DNA of 64,000 nucleotides from Pelotomaculum_C sp050950345 (GTDB lineage: Bacteria > Bacillota > Desulfotomaculia > Desulfotomaculales > Pelotomaculaceae): assembly GCA_050950345.1 (NCBI GenBank), contig JBMNHK010000006.1, forward strand, positions 1 to 64,000. The letters are read 5' to 3'. Shown one piece after another: positions 34,567-43,119 of this stretch. Made by a program: the position numbers and the translations under genes. Numbering within the stretch: position 1 is the stretch's first letter; the number at the start of each line of letters is the position of its first letter. Under the pieces are notes generated by a model. It made no database searches. It saw only the letters and a program-made list of their open reading frames with translations, and was not told where the DNA came from.

Positions 34567-35544
34567 ATGCGGAAAAAATTAATAATCATGCTCTCACTCC
34601 TGATAGTTTTATTGGTTGCCGGCTGCAGCAGCCAGGGCGATCAAACAAAGGGCAGCACTCCCCCGCCGGAAAAGATTGTGGTTCAAGCACCCATCGGGCC
34701 TCCCACTGCGCCCTTGCTCAGCCTGGCTGAAAACAACGCCTTGCCTGATACCGAAGTGGAATTGATCATCTATAAGACCGTTGAGGAAGCCACAACCCGG
34801 GTGGCCAAAGGTGAAGCGGATTTTACCGTCTTGCCCATAAACGTTGCCGCTAAACTATATAACAAGGATCTGCCTATTTCACTGGCCAATGTCAGCACCT
34901 GGGGCATTCTATATCTGGTTTCTGTTGACAGTGAGCTAAAAGAATGGAGCGAGCTTGCCGGTAAGGAGCTTTTTGTAGGCGCCAAAGGTTCGTCTCCGGA
35001 TGTACTGACCCAGTACCTGCTCAGCAAAAACGGTGTCAACCCGGAAGAAGTCAAGTTGACCTACTTGCAATCGCCGGAAATAGCCCAGATGATGATCAAC
35101 GGCCTGGCCACATATGCCGTGTTGCCGGAACCTATGGTCACCCAGGTCCTTTTAAATAACCAACAAGCCAGGGTGGTAAGAGATTTTTACAGCGATTGGC
35201 AATCTGCGGCAGGCAGCTCCGCCAAACTGTCCCAGACCGGGATGGTTGTACGCAACGATTTTGCCAAAGAGCACCCGCAAATAGTGCACGATTTTCAACA
35301 GGCTTACGCCCAGCACCTGGAAGCCACTGTGGCTGATCCTGCAAGCGTAGCCCCTCTGGTGGAACAGTATCTCAACATGAAAGCTCCGGTATTTGTCCAG
35401 AGCATGTCCCGTACACGCCTGCAGTTTGTACCCGCAAGCAGCGCCAAAGCTGATGTGAATACTTACCTGAAGGCACTGCTTGATATATCACCGGATTTGG
35501 TGGGAGGAAAACTGCCAGATGAGAAATTCTTCCTGGCCGACTAG
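34567..35544 (+). CDS. ABC transporter substrate-binding lipoprotein (NMT1/SsuA-like)
   Basis: A 325-residue protein. The signal peptide with lipobox LLVAGC ends at Cys near residue 20, so the mature protein is a membrane-anchored lipoprotein. The start is ATG 34567, with AGGTGG 10 bases before; the longer start at 34555 lies on this site. The body (APIGPPTAPLLSLAENN, ADFTVLPINVAAKLYNKD, then GAKGSSPDVLTQYLLSKNGVNP) has the type II binding fold of the nitrate/sulfonate/thiamine-precursor group. The ligand is not known; thiN 2.4 kb away is only a weak hint toward a thiamine precursor. Confidence 0.87.
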   Translation: MRKKLIIMLSLLIVLLVAGCSSQGDQTKGSTPPPEKIVVQAPIGPPTAPLLSLAENNALPDTEVELIIYKTVEEATTRVAKGEADFTVLPINVAAKLYNKDLPISLANVSTWGILYLVSVDSELKEWSELAGKELFVGAKGSSPDVLTQYLLSKNGVNPEEVKLTYLQSPEIAQMMINGLATYAVLPEPMVTQVLLNNQQARVVRDFYSDWQSAAGSSAKLSQTGMVVRNDFAKEHPQIVHDFQQAYAQHLEATVADPASVAPLVEQYLNMKAPVFVQSMSRTRLQFVPASSAKADVNTYLKALLDISPDLVGGKLPDEKFFLAD

Positions 35545-36271
35545 GACTCTGGTTCAGCTTGCCGGACTGGTACTGTTTTTTGCCCTCTGGCAAGTGTTGT
35601 CCGGTCTTTATAGTCAGGTCATCATACCTTCGCCGCGAGAGGTCGCGGGTTCCATAATTGACCAGACAATTAGCGGCGAACTATGGGAACACGGCCGCCA
35701 ATCCATTGTCCGGGGTCTTACCGGCTTTGGCCTGGCCCTGGCCATCGGAACTCCATTAGGGCTCCTGATTGGTTTAAACCCGGTGGCATCAGGGCTTTTT
35801 CGTCCGGCGGTCGTGGTACTTCAGGTTACACCCTTGATTTCATGGCTGCTGTTGGCCATGATCTGGATTGGCTTCAGCAAAGTCCCTGTTTTCATAGTTT
35901 TTGTCACCACCCTGCCACTGATTGTGATTAATGTCTATCAGGGCGTACGCAACATCGACCGGCAATTGCTGCAGATGGCCTCTGTTTTTAGGGTCAACAA
36001 CAGCAGAATCATAAGGGAGATTTATCTGCCCCAGGTAGCTCCCTACCTCATGGCCGGCATTGCCAACGCCCTGGGTACCACCTGGAAAGCTGTGGCTATG
36101 GCCGAATTTTTAAGCGTACAAACGGGTATCGGGGCCAGCATGTCTGTAGCCAGGATTAATCTGGAGACCGCTGACCTGTTTGCCTGGACTATTTCTCTGA
36201 TTGTCCTGGGGCTGTTAACGGATCGGCTATTAAATTACCTGACCGTTCGCAAACTGAGTCATTGGATGTGA
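35519..36271 (+). CDS. ABC transporter permease (BPD_transp_1 family)
   Basis: A permease of about 250 residues with five to six predicted helices. The EAA-like loop lies around VFRVNNSRIIREIYLPQVAPYLMAGIANALGTTWKAVAMAE, where it meets the ATPase. The start is set at ATG 35519, with GGGAGG 9 bases before, which overlaps the end of the lipoprotein gene by 26 bases; the upstream ATG at 35480 is less likely. It belongs to one operon with the binding protein and ATPase. Confidence 0.88.
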   Translation: MRNSSWPTRTLVQLAGLVLFFALWQVLSGLYSQVIIPSPREVAGSIIDQTISGELWEHGRQSIVRGLTGFGLALAIGTPLGLLIGLNPVASGLFRPAVVVLQVTPLISWLLLAMIWIGFSKVPVFIVFVTTLPLIVINVYQGVRNIDRQLLQMASVFRVNNSRIIREIYLPQVAPYLMAGIANALGTTWKAVAMAEFLSVQTGIGASMSVARINLETADLFAWTISLIVLGLLTDRLLNYLTVRKLSHWM

Positions 36272-37014
36272 TGGGCGCCTTGATACAATTTGAGCAGGTC
36301 AGCAAAACACTGGGGCACACCCACATCTTAGACAATTTTTCGTTTGCCATAGATGATAACAAGATATTCTGTATCATCGGCCCTTCCGGCTGCGGCAAGA
36401 CAACTATATTACAAATGCTGGCCGGGATAGAACAGCCGGACAGGGGCCGGATCACAGGTTTGACCGGTCAGAGGGTAAGCTATGTATTCCAGGAATCAAG
36501 GCTGCTGCCCTGGAAAACCGTGGCCGGCAACCTTGATTTCGTATTACGGGATGTGCTGCCACCGGCAGAGAAAGAGCAACTCATCGACCATTATCTCAAA
36601 ATAATGGGGCTCGACGGGTACCGCGACAGTTATCCCAAAGCACTGAGCGGCGGCATGAAGCAGCGTCTCGCCATCTGCCGGGCTCTGGCGTATCCCCATG
36701 ATGTTTTGCTGCTGGATGAACCTTTTAAATCACTGGACATGCCTCTTAGACTGGGCCTGGTACAGCAGGTGGCTAAATTGTGGCAAACAACCCCACGTAC
36801 CATTGTGTTTGTCACCCATGATATTATTGAAGCGCTCCTTTTGGGCCACAGGATCATGGTATTGGCAGCCCGGCCAACTGAAATCCTTGAAATCATTGAC
36901 CTGGATATGCCTCTTAACCGGCGCAATATGGGTGAGGAACTTCTAGGTTCACTTTACGCCAGGTTGCTGGATTTATTAGAAAAAGAAAATAAGAAGTATT
37001 TTCCGGGATTATGA
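36262..37014 (+). CDS. ABC transporter ATP-binding protein
   Basis: A 250-residue ATPase of the nitrate/sulfonate/taurine group. Walker A is GPSGCGKTT (about 45-53), the signature LSGGMKQRL is near 130-138, and Walker B DVLLLDEPF is near 150-158. The ATG overlaps the permease end by 10 bases; an ATG three codons later is an alternative. It powers uptake with the adjacent lipoprotein and permease. A long perfect hairpin follows. Confidence 0.92.
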   Translation: MDVMGALIQFEQVSKTLGHTHILDNFSFAIDDNKIFCIIGPSGCGKTTILQMLAGIEQPDRGRITGLTGQRVSYVFQESRLLPWKTVAGNLDFVLRDVLPPAEKEQLIDHYLKIMGLDGYRDSYPKALSGGMKQRLAICRALAYPHDVLLLDEPFKSLDMPLRLGLVQQVAKLWQTTPRTIVFVTHDIIEALLLGHRIMVLAARPTEILEIIDLDMPLNRRNMGEELLGSLYARLLDLLEKENKKYFPGL

Positions 37015-37039
37015 TTATCTCTGAGACCATATAATGGCA

Positions 37040-37089
37040 AAGGGGGCTGCTGCACTCGAACTAAAAAGTTCGAGTGCAGCAGCCCCCTT
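37040..37089. terminator. Long perfect hairpin between the ABC operon and the zinc-ribbon gene
   Basis: A perfect 23-base-pair stem (AAGGGGGCTGCTGCACTCG... with its complement) has a 4-base AAAA loop. The two flanking genes converge on it. It lacks a long T-run, so it may terminate or simply block both transcripts. Confidence 0.7.
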
Positions 37090-37173
37090 CCCCTTCTTAA
37101 GAATACTTTAGTCCAAATCTTGTCTTTATGGATAAGGGCTTTTAACAGCCCTATATGCGCAATTCATTGTTGC

Positions 37174-37497
37174 CTAGTCCGCGTAACGGCGGCTATTGCG
37201 GAAGCAATCACTGCAGTAGACAGGTTTGGAACCATCGGGTTGGAACGGCACCCTGGCTATGCCGCCACACTCGTCACAGATGGTTTCAAACATCTGGCGC
37301 GGTTCCCGGTTGCCTTGGCCGCCGCCGCCATTGAATCTATTCTGGCTTCCACGGCTGTTTTTGCGTGCTGCTCTGCAGGCGGGACACCTGGATGGTTCAT
37401 TGGTAAAACCCTTCTCAGCGAAAAATTCCTGTTCTCCCGCAGTAAATTCAAATTCACTTTCACAGTCCCTGCAAACTAGTATCTTGCCTGTAAACAA
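37174..37497 (-). CDS. Zinc-ribbon protein of unknown role (CxxC-rich)
   Basis: A 107-residue protein starting at TTG 37497 (AAAGGGGAT 7 bases before; the upstream ATG has no site). Three cysteine pairs in the form C-x2-C appear: CRDCESEFEF, CPACRAAR, then CDECGGIARVPF and CSDCFRNSRR, with a Gly/Asn/Gln-rich spacer between. That is enough for two zinc sites. The first half matches the zinc-ribbon type seen with FmdB-like proteins; the second with DksA/TraR-like zinc regions. Function unknown. Confidence 0.75.
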   Translation of the reverse strand: MFTGKILVCRDCESEFEFTAGEQEFFAEKGFTNEPSRCPACRAARKNSRGSQNRFNGGGGQGNREPRQMFETICDECGGIARVPFQPDGSKPVYCSDCFRNSRRYAD

Positions 37498-37937
37498 TAA
37501 AATATCCCCTTTCTGGAACATAGCGTGCTCTGCTAAGACGAATGATGAATCCCAACCCAGATCAGGAGATATCTATCGCTCTCTGGCAGGCGAGATTATT
37601 ATATCATCTTCATTAACCATTTAAAATATTTAAATATTATAACATTAAATTTTTTCCAATCTATACAGCGCTTATAATATACTAGTGACCCTGGCACTCA
37701 ATTAAACGACAACCATAACCTCCCCCTTGCCCCGAAGGCGGTTAAAAGTTAAAATATAAATAACAGGCAACTAAAAGGAACAGTGGCAGTAATAAATTCC
37801 AGGAGGAGTTCTGCGCCTCCAATAAAGAAATATTTCACAACCTTACTAGTGCCGCCCCTAAATGCAGGTCAATAACACCTTTTTTAGATTTAATGATTGG
37901 CTCGCAGCTTGCAGCTTGTTGATATGGAGGTTTATGT
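37498..37937. other. Intergenic region upstream of thiN, with short hairpins only
   Basis: A roughly 440-base gap, strongly AT-rich at 37600-37690. A hairpin GGAGG/CCTCC lies at 37801-37819 and the heptamer ACTAGTG occurs twice (37680s and 37844s). No TPP riboswitch motif was found before thiN. Promoters for thiN and the zinc-ribbon gene must be here but are not distinct. Confidence 0.4.
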
Positions 37938-38582
37938 TTGAACTACCTGATCCTGACTAACGGCTCCTACGGCAACCTGGAATGGTACCGCAGGCAGTCG
38001 AACAATTTTGATCGAATTATCTGTGTCGACGGCGGGGCAAGTCTGGCTAGAACCCTGGGTATAACACCTGATTGGCTGATCGGGGATATGGACTCCATCA
38101 AGCCGGCCGATCGTATCTACATGGAACAAGCCGGTGTCGCCATTAAGATCTACTCAAAGTATAAAGATTATACCGATACCCAGTTGGCTTTAATTCTGGC
38201 TGCTGAAGAAGGAGCCGCCAAACTGGTAATCTGGGGCGGTACCGGTTCGCGGTTGGATCATACAATGTCCAATATCTATAGCGCTGCGGTATTTCTCCGG
38301 CAGGGTATTGATATTGTTTTTGATGCTCCTGATTTAACAGTCTATCTGGTCAGAGAACGTCTTGAGGTGCCTGCCGCAGTAGGTGATACTGTATCCCTGC
38401 TGGCCCTGGGCGATAAGGCCGGCGGTGTAACACTGCATGGGTTCAAATACCCGTTAAAAGATGCTACACTGGAGGGGTGCTGGCCCTACGCGGTTTCTAA
38501 TATTGTTACAATAGCACATCCCCTGGTAGAGGTATCTTCCGGTGTCCTGGCCGTATTTCATTATAAAACTATTGTAGACTAA
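37938..38582 (+). CDS. thiN: Thiamine pyrophosphokinase
   Basis: A 214-residue TPK, starting at TTG 37938 with GGAGG 7 bases before it. Family motifs are CVDGGASLARTLGITPDWLIGDMDSI (about 30-55), KDYTDTQLAL (72-81) and WGGTGSRLDHTMSNI (about 96-110). It turns thiamine into thiamine pyrophosphate using ATP. It is not in the rpe-rsgA-spoVM type context of Bacillus. Length is normal. Confidence 0.94.
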   Translation: MNYLILTNGSYGNLEWYRRQSNNFDRIICVDGGASLARTLGITPDWLIGDMDSIKPADRIYMEQAGVAIKIYSKYKDYTDTQLALILAAEEGAAKLVIWGGTGSRLDHTMSNIYSAAVFLRQGIDIVFDAPDLTVYLVRERLEVPAAVGDTVSLLALGDKAGGVTLHGFKYPLKDATLEGCWPYAVSNIVTIAHPLVEVSSGVLAVFHYKTIVD

Positions 38583-38737
38583 GGATAAAATTATCGATAT
38601 TGGATCAAAAAATATGAATTTCCCTAGTTTAGCAAAGCATTTCATAGTAAACTATTTCTGGAGCTATATCATTACATACCATCATTTGACACCTTAAAGA
38701 GTTGTTTCAAGCAATGGGTAAATAGGAGGAAACTGTA

Positions 38738-39877
38738 ATGAACTTTGCTTTGTCACCCAAGCATGAAATGATGAAGTCAATGTTTAAGGATTTTGCAGAA
38801 AAAGAGGTTGCTCCTGTGGCGGCAGAGCTTGATGAGAAGGCTGAATTCTCCTGGGATCTGTTTAAAAAAATGGGTCAGCTGGGGATGCTTGGTTTGCCAT
38901 ATCCCCGGGAGTACGGCGGTGCCGGGGCCGACTACCTGAGCTATGTTTTGGCCTGTGAGCAGATAGCCCATGCTTGCTGTGCCGCAGCAATGATCTTAAC
39001 CGCTCAAAACTCCTTAACCGGTTGGCTAATCTATAAATATGGTACCGAGGAGCAAAGACGGAAGTATTTAACTCCGCTTATTACCGGACAAGAGCTGGGG
39101 GCTTTTTGTCTGACAGAAGCCGATGCCGGCTCAGACGCTGCCAATCAGCAAACGACCGCCGTACTGGAAGGTTCCGAGTGGGTGCTGGACGGCAGCAAAA
39201 GATTCGTCACCAACGGCGGTCTAGCCGGTATATACATTGTCGTCGCCCGTACTTCCGGGAGCCGTGGGCCTAAGGGGATCAGTATCTTTATTGTGGAGAA
39301 CAACACCCCGGGCCTTTCTTTCGGCAGAAAAGAAAATAAGATGGGCATAAGGTCTTCGCAAACAACAGAAGTAATTCTGCAAAACTGCCGGATTCCCAAA
39401 GAAAACCTGCTTGGGAAAGAAGGAGACGGTTTTTATATGGCCATGCAGAACTTAGACGGCGGCAGAATCAGCATCGGAGGCATCGCCTTGGGCCTTGCCC
39501 AGGCTGCCCTTGATGAAGCAGTAAAATACTCAAAAGAACGTCAGCAGTTTGGAAAACCACTGGCAGCTAACCAGGCTATCCAATGGATGATTGCCGATAT
39601 GGCCACTGAACTGGAGGCAGCAAGGTTATTGGTCTACCGGGCGGCCTGGCTGCGGGATCAGGGTAAAAAACACACCAAAGAAGCCTCCATGGCCAAGCTA
39701 TATGCTTCCGAAGTGGCGACGCGGGCAACAAACATAGCCGTTCAGATCCATGGCGGCTATGGTTACATGAAGGAATATAAGGTGGAGCGCTTGATGCGTG
39801 ATGCCAAGATCTGTGAAATATTTGAGGGGACATCAGAAATCCAGCGGATGGTTATTTCACGCGCTGCCCTGAAATAG
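38738..39877 (+). CDS. Acyl-CoA dehydrogenase, short-chain (butyryl-CoA-dehydrogenase-like)
   Basis: A 379-residue FAD enzyme. Motifs include AFCLTEADAGSDAANQQTTAV (FAD and substrate binding, about 125-145), GGRISIGGIALGLAQAALDEAV, and the catalytic glutamate in IFEGTSEIQRMVISRA at the C-terminus. It reduces or oxidises the alpha-beta bond of acyl-CoA. It is followed after 11 bases by etfB and then etfA with a ferredoxin domain, so it may work as an electron-bifurcating or electron-confurcating complex as in butyrate-forming Clostridia. The true chain length is unknown. Confidence 0.93.
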   Translation: MNFALSPKHEMMKSMFKDFAEKEVAPVAAELDEKAEFSWDLFKKMGQLGMLGLPYPREYGGAGADYLSYVLACEQIAHACCAAAMILTAQNSLTGWLIYKYGTEEQRRKYLTPLITGQELGAFCLTEADAGSDAANQQTTAVLEGSEWVLDGSKRFVTNGGLAGIYIVVARTSGSRGPKGISIFIVENNTPGLSFGRKENKMGIRSSQTTEVILQNCRIPKENLLGKEGDGFYMAMQNLDGGRISIGGIALGLAQAALDEAVKYSKERQQFGKPLAANQAIQWMIADMATELEAARLLVYRAAWLRDQGKKHTKEASMAKLYASEVATRATNIAVQIHGGYGYMKEYKVERLMRDAKICEIFEGTSEIQRMVISRAALK

Positions 39878-39888
39878 GAAGGTGTAAA

Positions 39889-40686
39889 ATGCAAATAATC
39901 GTTTGTCTAAAACAGGTACCCAATACCAATGAAGTCAAGTTTGATCCCAAAACCGGCTCTTTGATCAGAGAAGGAGTGGCCAGCATCATCAATCCTGATG
40001 ACAAGAATGCTCTGGAGGAAGCGTTATCGCTGAGAGAGCAAAATGGCGGTAAAGTCACCGTCATATCGATGGGACCGGCCCAGGCCGAATTTGCTCTCAG
40101 GGAAGCCCTGGCTATGGGTGCGGATGAAGCAATATTGCTGTCAGACCGGGCTTTTGCCGGGGCCGATACCTGGGCGACCTCCTTCACCCTGGCCCAGGGC
40201 ATTAAAAAGCTCGGCAATTTCGACCTGATTCTCTGTGGCAGACAGGCTATCGACGGTGATACTGCCCAGGTTGGTCCCGGCATAGCTGAGCACTTAGACC
40301 TGCCCCAGGTGACTTATCTTAGAAAGATAATCTCCATTGACGATACTAAAGCAGTAGTTGAAAGAGCAATGGAGGACGGTTATCAGGTTGTCGAAGTAAG
40401 TCTGCCGGCTGTTTTAACAGCGGTTAAAGAATTAAACACTCCGCGCTACCCTAGTACTTACGGGATCGTTGATGCTTTTGAGCTTAAGCAAGTAACTGTC
40501 TGGGGCTTAGAACAACTAGGCGTTTCAGCTGATCTGGTGGGACTGCAGGCATCGCCCACCAAAGTCAAAAAAACCTTTAGCCCGCCAGGCAAAGGTGAGA
40601 TTAAGTTTTTAGAGGGAACTATCAAGGAAAGTGTCCTGGGGCTAATAACAGAACTCCAGGGAAAAAATGTATTACAGAGAGGCTAA
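39889..40686 (+). CDS. etfB: Electron transfer flavoprotein beta subunit
   Basis: A 265-residue EtfB. It opens MQIIVCLKQVPNTNEVKFDPKTGSLIREGVASIINPDDKNALEEAL and has CGRQAIDGDTAQVGPGIAEHLDLPQVTYLRKI, both typical. It binds the nucleotide and pairs with EtfA. The gene lies between acyl-CoA dehydrogenase (11 bases) and etfA (3 bases), one operon. The length of the NADH-binding segment fits the bifurcating group, but this needs structural comparison. Confidence 0.95.
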   Translation: MQIIVCLKQVPNTNEVKFDPKTGSLIREGVASIINPDDKNALEEALSLREQNGGKVTVISMGPAQAEFALREALAMGADEAILLSDRAFAGADTWATSFTLAQGIKKLGNFDLILCGRQAIDGDTAQVGPGIAEHLDLPQVTYLRKIISIDDTKAVVERAMEDGYQVVEVSLPAVLTAVKELNTPRYPSTYGIVDAFELKQVTVWGLEQLGVSADLVGLQASPTKVKKTFSPPGKGEIKFLEGTIKESVLGLITELQGKNVLQRG

Positions 40687-40689
40687 ATT

Positions 40690-41901
40690 ATGGCTGTAAT
40701 TATTGAAAAAGCACTTTGTACCGGCTGTGGCGCTTGTGAAGCCTCCTGTCCGGTAGGCGCAATCAAAATGGACGGCAGTGTTGCCATCGTCACTGACGAG
40801 TGTATCTCCTGCGGGGCATGTGTGGATGAATGCCCGACGAAAGCAATTCAACAGGAGTACACTGAACACTACACCCCGCTGGCTAATAGGGAAACCGACA
40901 TTGAAGACTATAAAGGCGTCTGGGTATTTGCTGAGCAACGCCAGGGAAAACTGATGAACATTGGTCTGGAGCTGTTGGGTGAAGGTAGAAAGCTGGCAGA
41001 TGATCTTGGTGTGGAGTTGAGCGCAGTTTTAATCGGTGATCAAGTAGCTCCTCTGGCCAAAGAGCTGTTTGCTTATGGCGCTGATAATGTCTATCTGGTT
41101 GATAACCCGGAACTTAAGGATTACAGAACTGAGTCCTACTGTGCCGCTGTGGAAAAACTCATTAAAACTTATAAGCCTGAAATAATGCTGTTGGGCGCCA
41201 CCTTCATCGGACGAGACCTGGGGCCACGTGTATCGGTAAGGGTTTTTACCGGCTTGACTGCAGACTGCACCAGGCTCGATATAGATCCGGATACACGCCT
41301 GTTGCTGCAAACCCGTCCCGCCTTCGGCGGCAATATAATGGCGACAATCATTTGCCCTGACACCATGCCTCAGATGGCTACAGTCAGAGCCGGTGTAATG
41401 AAAAAAGCAGCCCCGGATTACAATCGAAGCGGTAAACTTATCGAGATGGCTTATCCTGACGATGCACAGGTGCGGACCATCGTCAAAAAGATTGTCAAGG
41501 AAGCCAGAAAAGTAGTTAATCTGGAGGAAGCCCAGATCATCGTATCCGGCGGCCGGGGGCTTGGTGACCCCGAAGGTTTTAAACTCATCGAAGAAGTGGC
41601 CGAAGCCCTGGGAGGAGTTGTCGGAGCATCCCGCGCCGCTGTGGATGCCGGTTGGATTCCCTACAGCCACCAGGTAGGACAAACCGGTAAAACAGTACAC
41701 CCCAAGTTATACATTGCCTGCGGCATATCAGGCGCCATCCAGCACCTGGCAGGAATGCAGAACTCAGGCATCATTGTAGCAATCAATAAAAATCCCGAGG
41801 CCCCTATTTTTAAAATAGCTGACTACGGCATTGTCGGGGATCTCTACAGAGTTTTGCCGGCACTGGTCGAGGCACTACAAGAAACCAATACCGAGTTATA
41901 A
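40690..41901 (+). CDS. etfA: Electron transfer flavoprotein alpha subunit with N-terminal 2[4Fe-4S] ferredoxin domain
   Basis: A 403-residue EtfA. Residues 1-60 are a dicluster ferredoxin (CTGCGACEASCPVGAI and CISCGACVDECPTKAI). The EtfA part follows, with VIRDL-like LGATFIGRDLGPRVS and the FAD-binding C-terminal SGGRGLGDPEGFKLIEEVAEALGGVVGASRAAVDAGWI block, then GQTGKTVHPKLYIACGISGAIQHLAGM. The ferredoxin fusion lets the complex move electrons to or from ferredoxin. The last gene of the acd-etfB-etfA operon; a strong terminator follows. Confidence 0.95.
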   Translation: MAVIIEKALCTGCGACEASCPVGAIKMDGSVAIVTDECISCGACVDECPTKAIQQEYTEHYTPLANRETDIEDYKGVWVFAEQRQGKLMNIGLELLGEGRKLADDLGVELSAVLIGDQVAPLAKELFAYGADNVYLVDNPELKDYRTESYCAAVEKLIKTYKPEIMLLGATFIGRDLGPRVSVRVFTGLTADCTRLDIDPDTRLLLQTRPAFGGNIMATIICPDTMPQMATVRAGVMKKAAPDYNRSGKLIEMAYPDDAQVRTIVKKIVKEARKVVNLEEAQIIVSGGRGLGDPEGFKLIEEVAEALGGVVGASRAAVDAGWIPYSHQVGQTGKTVHPKLYIACGISGAIQHLAGMQNSGIIVAINKNPEAPIFKIADYGIVGDLYRVLPALVEALQETNTEL

Positions 41902-41934
41902 AGCTTAGCTCTAATCAACGATTTTATCTACCAA

Positions 41935-41980
41935 CTAACAAAGGACCTCCCGCAGAGATCTCCGGGAGGTCCTTTGTTAG
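41935..41980 (+). terminator. Terminator of the acd-etfBA operon
   Basis: An 18-base-pair perfect stem (CTAACAAAGGACCTCCCG with its complement) and 10-base loop, followed by repeated GTTAGTTT units that supply T-rich sequence. The hydrolase gene on the other strand ends within 35 bases, so it probably serves both. Confidence 0.85.
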
Positions 41981-42013
41981 GTTAGTTTGTTAGTTTGTTA
42001 GTTAATTTCGCAG

Positions 42014-42799
42014 TTAGTAGGTAAATACGTGGTTACCGATAATTTTGCTTATAGGCCTGGACCAAAGCCATTTGCTTTTTACATAATTCGCAAAAAAGTA
42101 CAGGGCCCCGTTGGTAGGATCCCAACCGTTTAAGGCATCCTTGGCCGCATTAAGCGAATCCTTGCTGGCAGGTTTATTAATTTGACCGTTCATCACCGGT
42201 TCAAATTGATATATACCATTCCCGTACTGGTAAATAACACTCTTGATGCTATTGGGGAAATCCGGATTGTCAATGCGATTTAATACCACAGCGCCAACTG
42301 CAACCTTTCCCTCATAAGGTTCTCCATCAGCCTCGGCAGTAATCAACCTGGCCAACAGGTCGATATCAGCCGCACTGGGCCGGGTAAAATATCCCCCCCT
42401 GCTTACGCCTGAGTTGCTCGAAGCTCCGTTTGCTGCAGTGGGTATGGTCAGGTCCATACCGGGATATATTGTGGTATCATACAAACGGTTAGCAGACATA
42501 ATGGCCTGATAACTTACCCCATACCACTGTCCCAGCAAGTAAAGGGTGTCACCCGCTTTGACGGTGTGAACGATTGAGCTTTTCCCAGGAATATATAGCT
42601 TTTGTCCGGGGTAGATCAAGGACCCGGTAAGCCCGTTGGCTTCCATCAGTGAACTCAAGGAGATACCGTTGCTCCGGCTGATGGTGTAAAGGCTTTCACC
42701 GGCAACAACGGTATGGGTATAGGCGTAAGACAAACCAGGAAAAACCAACAATCCCATCATAACAAAAAAACCTACCAACAAACGGGTAACCAGAGACAT
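42014..42799 (-). CDS. Spore cortex-lytic-type hydrolase with two LysM domains (SleB-like)
   Basis: A 261-residue secreted protein. A signal peptide (about 1-26, GFFVMMGLLVFPGLSYAY) precedes two LysM repeats (HTVVAGESLYTISRSNGISLSSLMEANGL and HTVKAGDTLYLLGQWYGVSYQAIMSAN). The C-terminal catalytic domain of the Hydrolase_2/SleB type follows, with ARLITAEADGEPYEGKVAVGAVVLNRI (catalytic glutamate in the first half) and WDPTNGALYFF. It cuts cortex peptidoglycan in germination or cell wall in vegetative cells. It is single, next to REP-like repeats. Confidence 0.9.
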   Translation of the reverse strand: MSLVTRLLVGFFVMMGLLVFPGLSYAYTHTVVAGESLYTISRSNGISLSSLMEANGLTGSLIYPGQKLYIPGKSSIVHTVKAGDTLYLLGQWYGVSYQAIMSANRLYDTTIYPGMDLTIPTAANGASSNSGVSRGGYFTRPSAADIDLLARLITAEADGEPYEGKVAVGAVVLNRIDNPDFPNSIKSVIYQYGNGIYQFEPVMNGQINKPASKDSLNAAKDALNGWDPTNGALYFFANYVKSKWLWSRPISKIIGNHVFTY

Positions 42800-43006
42800 T
42801 AGATCCCTCCTTCGGCCTCCGGGGTTAGCTGAAGGGTTTGGGTAGAGGGCAACCCTACAATCCAGATACTAAAAGATCGATACCTCCAAAATCATGTCCC
42901 CCCGTACCCCTTTGCAACACGGGGATTCGGCCTAATTTTTCTAATATCATACACTTTGGCCTTAGTTTGGACAAGCAACAATATCTGGCAATACCCGTAA
43001 AGGTTT

Positions 43007-43117
43007 GACACAAGGGAACCGTCCCCCTGTGTCTGAAGGTTTGACACAAGGGAACCGTCCCCCTGTGTCTGTGTCAATTAAGTTAAGTTTGACACAAGGG
43101 AACCGTCCCCCTGTGTC
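43007..43117. repeat. Three REP-like palindromic repeats of 27 bp
   Basis: The unit GACACAAGGGAACCG...CTGTGTC occurs at 43007-43033, 43043-43069 and 43091-43117, identical in all 27 bases. Each is an imperfect palindrome with GACACA/TGTGTC and GGG/CCC arms. They lie just after the carB stop in a gap of 320 bases. Similar GACACA...GGGGACGGTT repeats occur in many Peptococcaceae genomes, as I recall, often with a REP-associated transposase that is not present here. Confidence 0.85.
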
Positions 43118-43119
43118 AA

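Noticed and set aside
37498..37937. TPP riboswitch before thiN
   Set aside because: The conserved CUGAGA and ACCUGAUC-type cores are missing.
43007..43117. CRISPR array from three 27-bp repeats
   Set aside because: Spacers are about 9 and 21 bases and unequal, the units are palindromic, and no cas genes are nearby.
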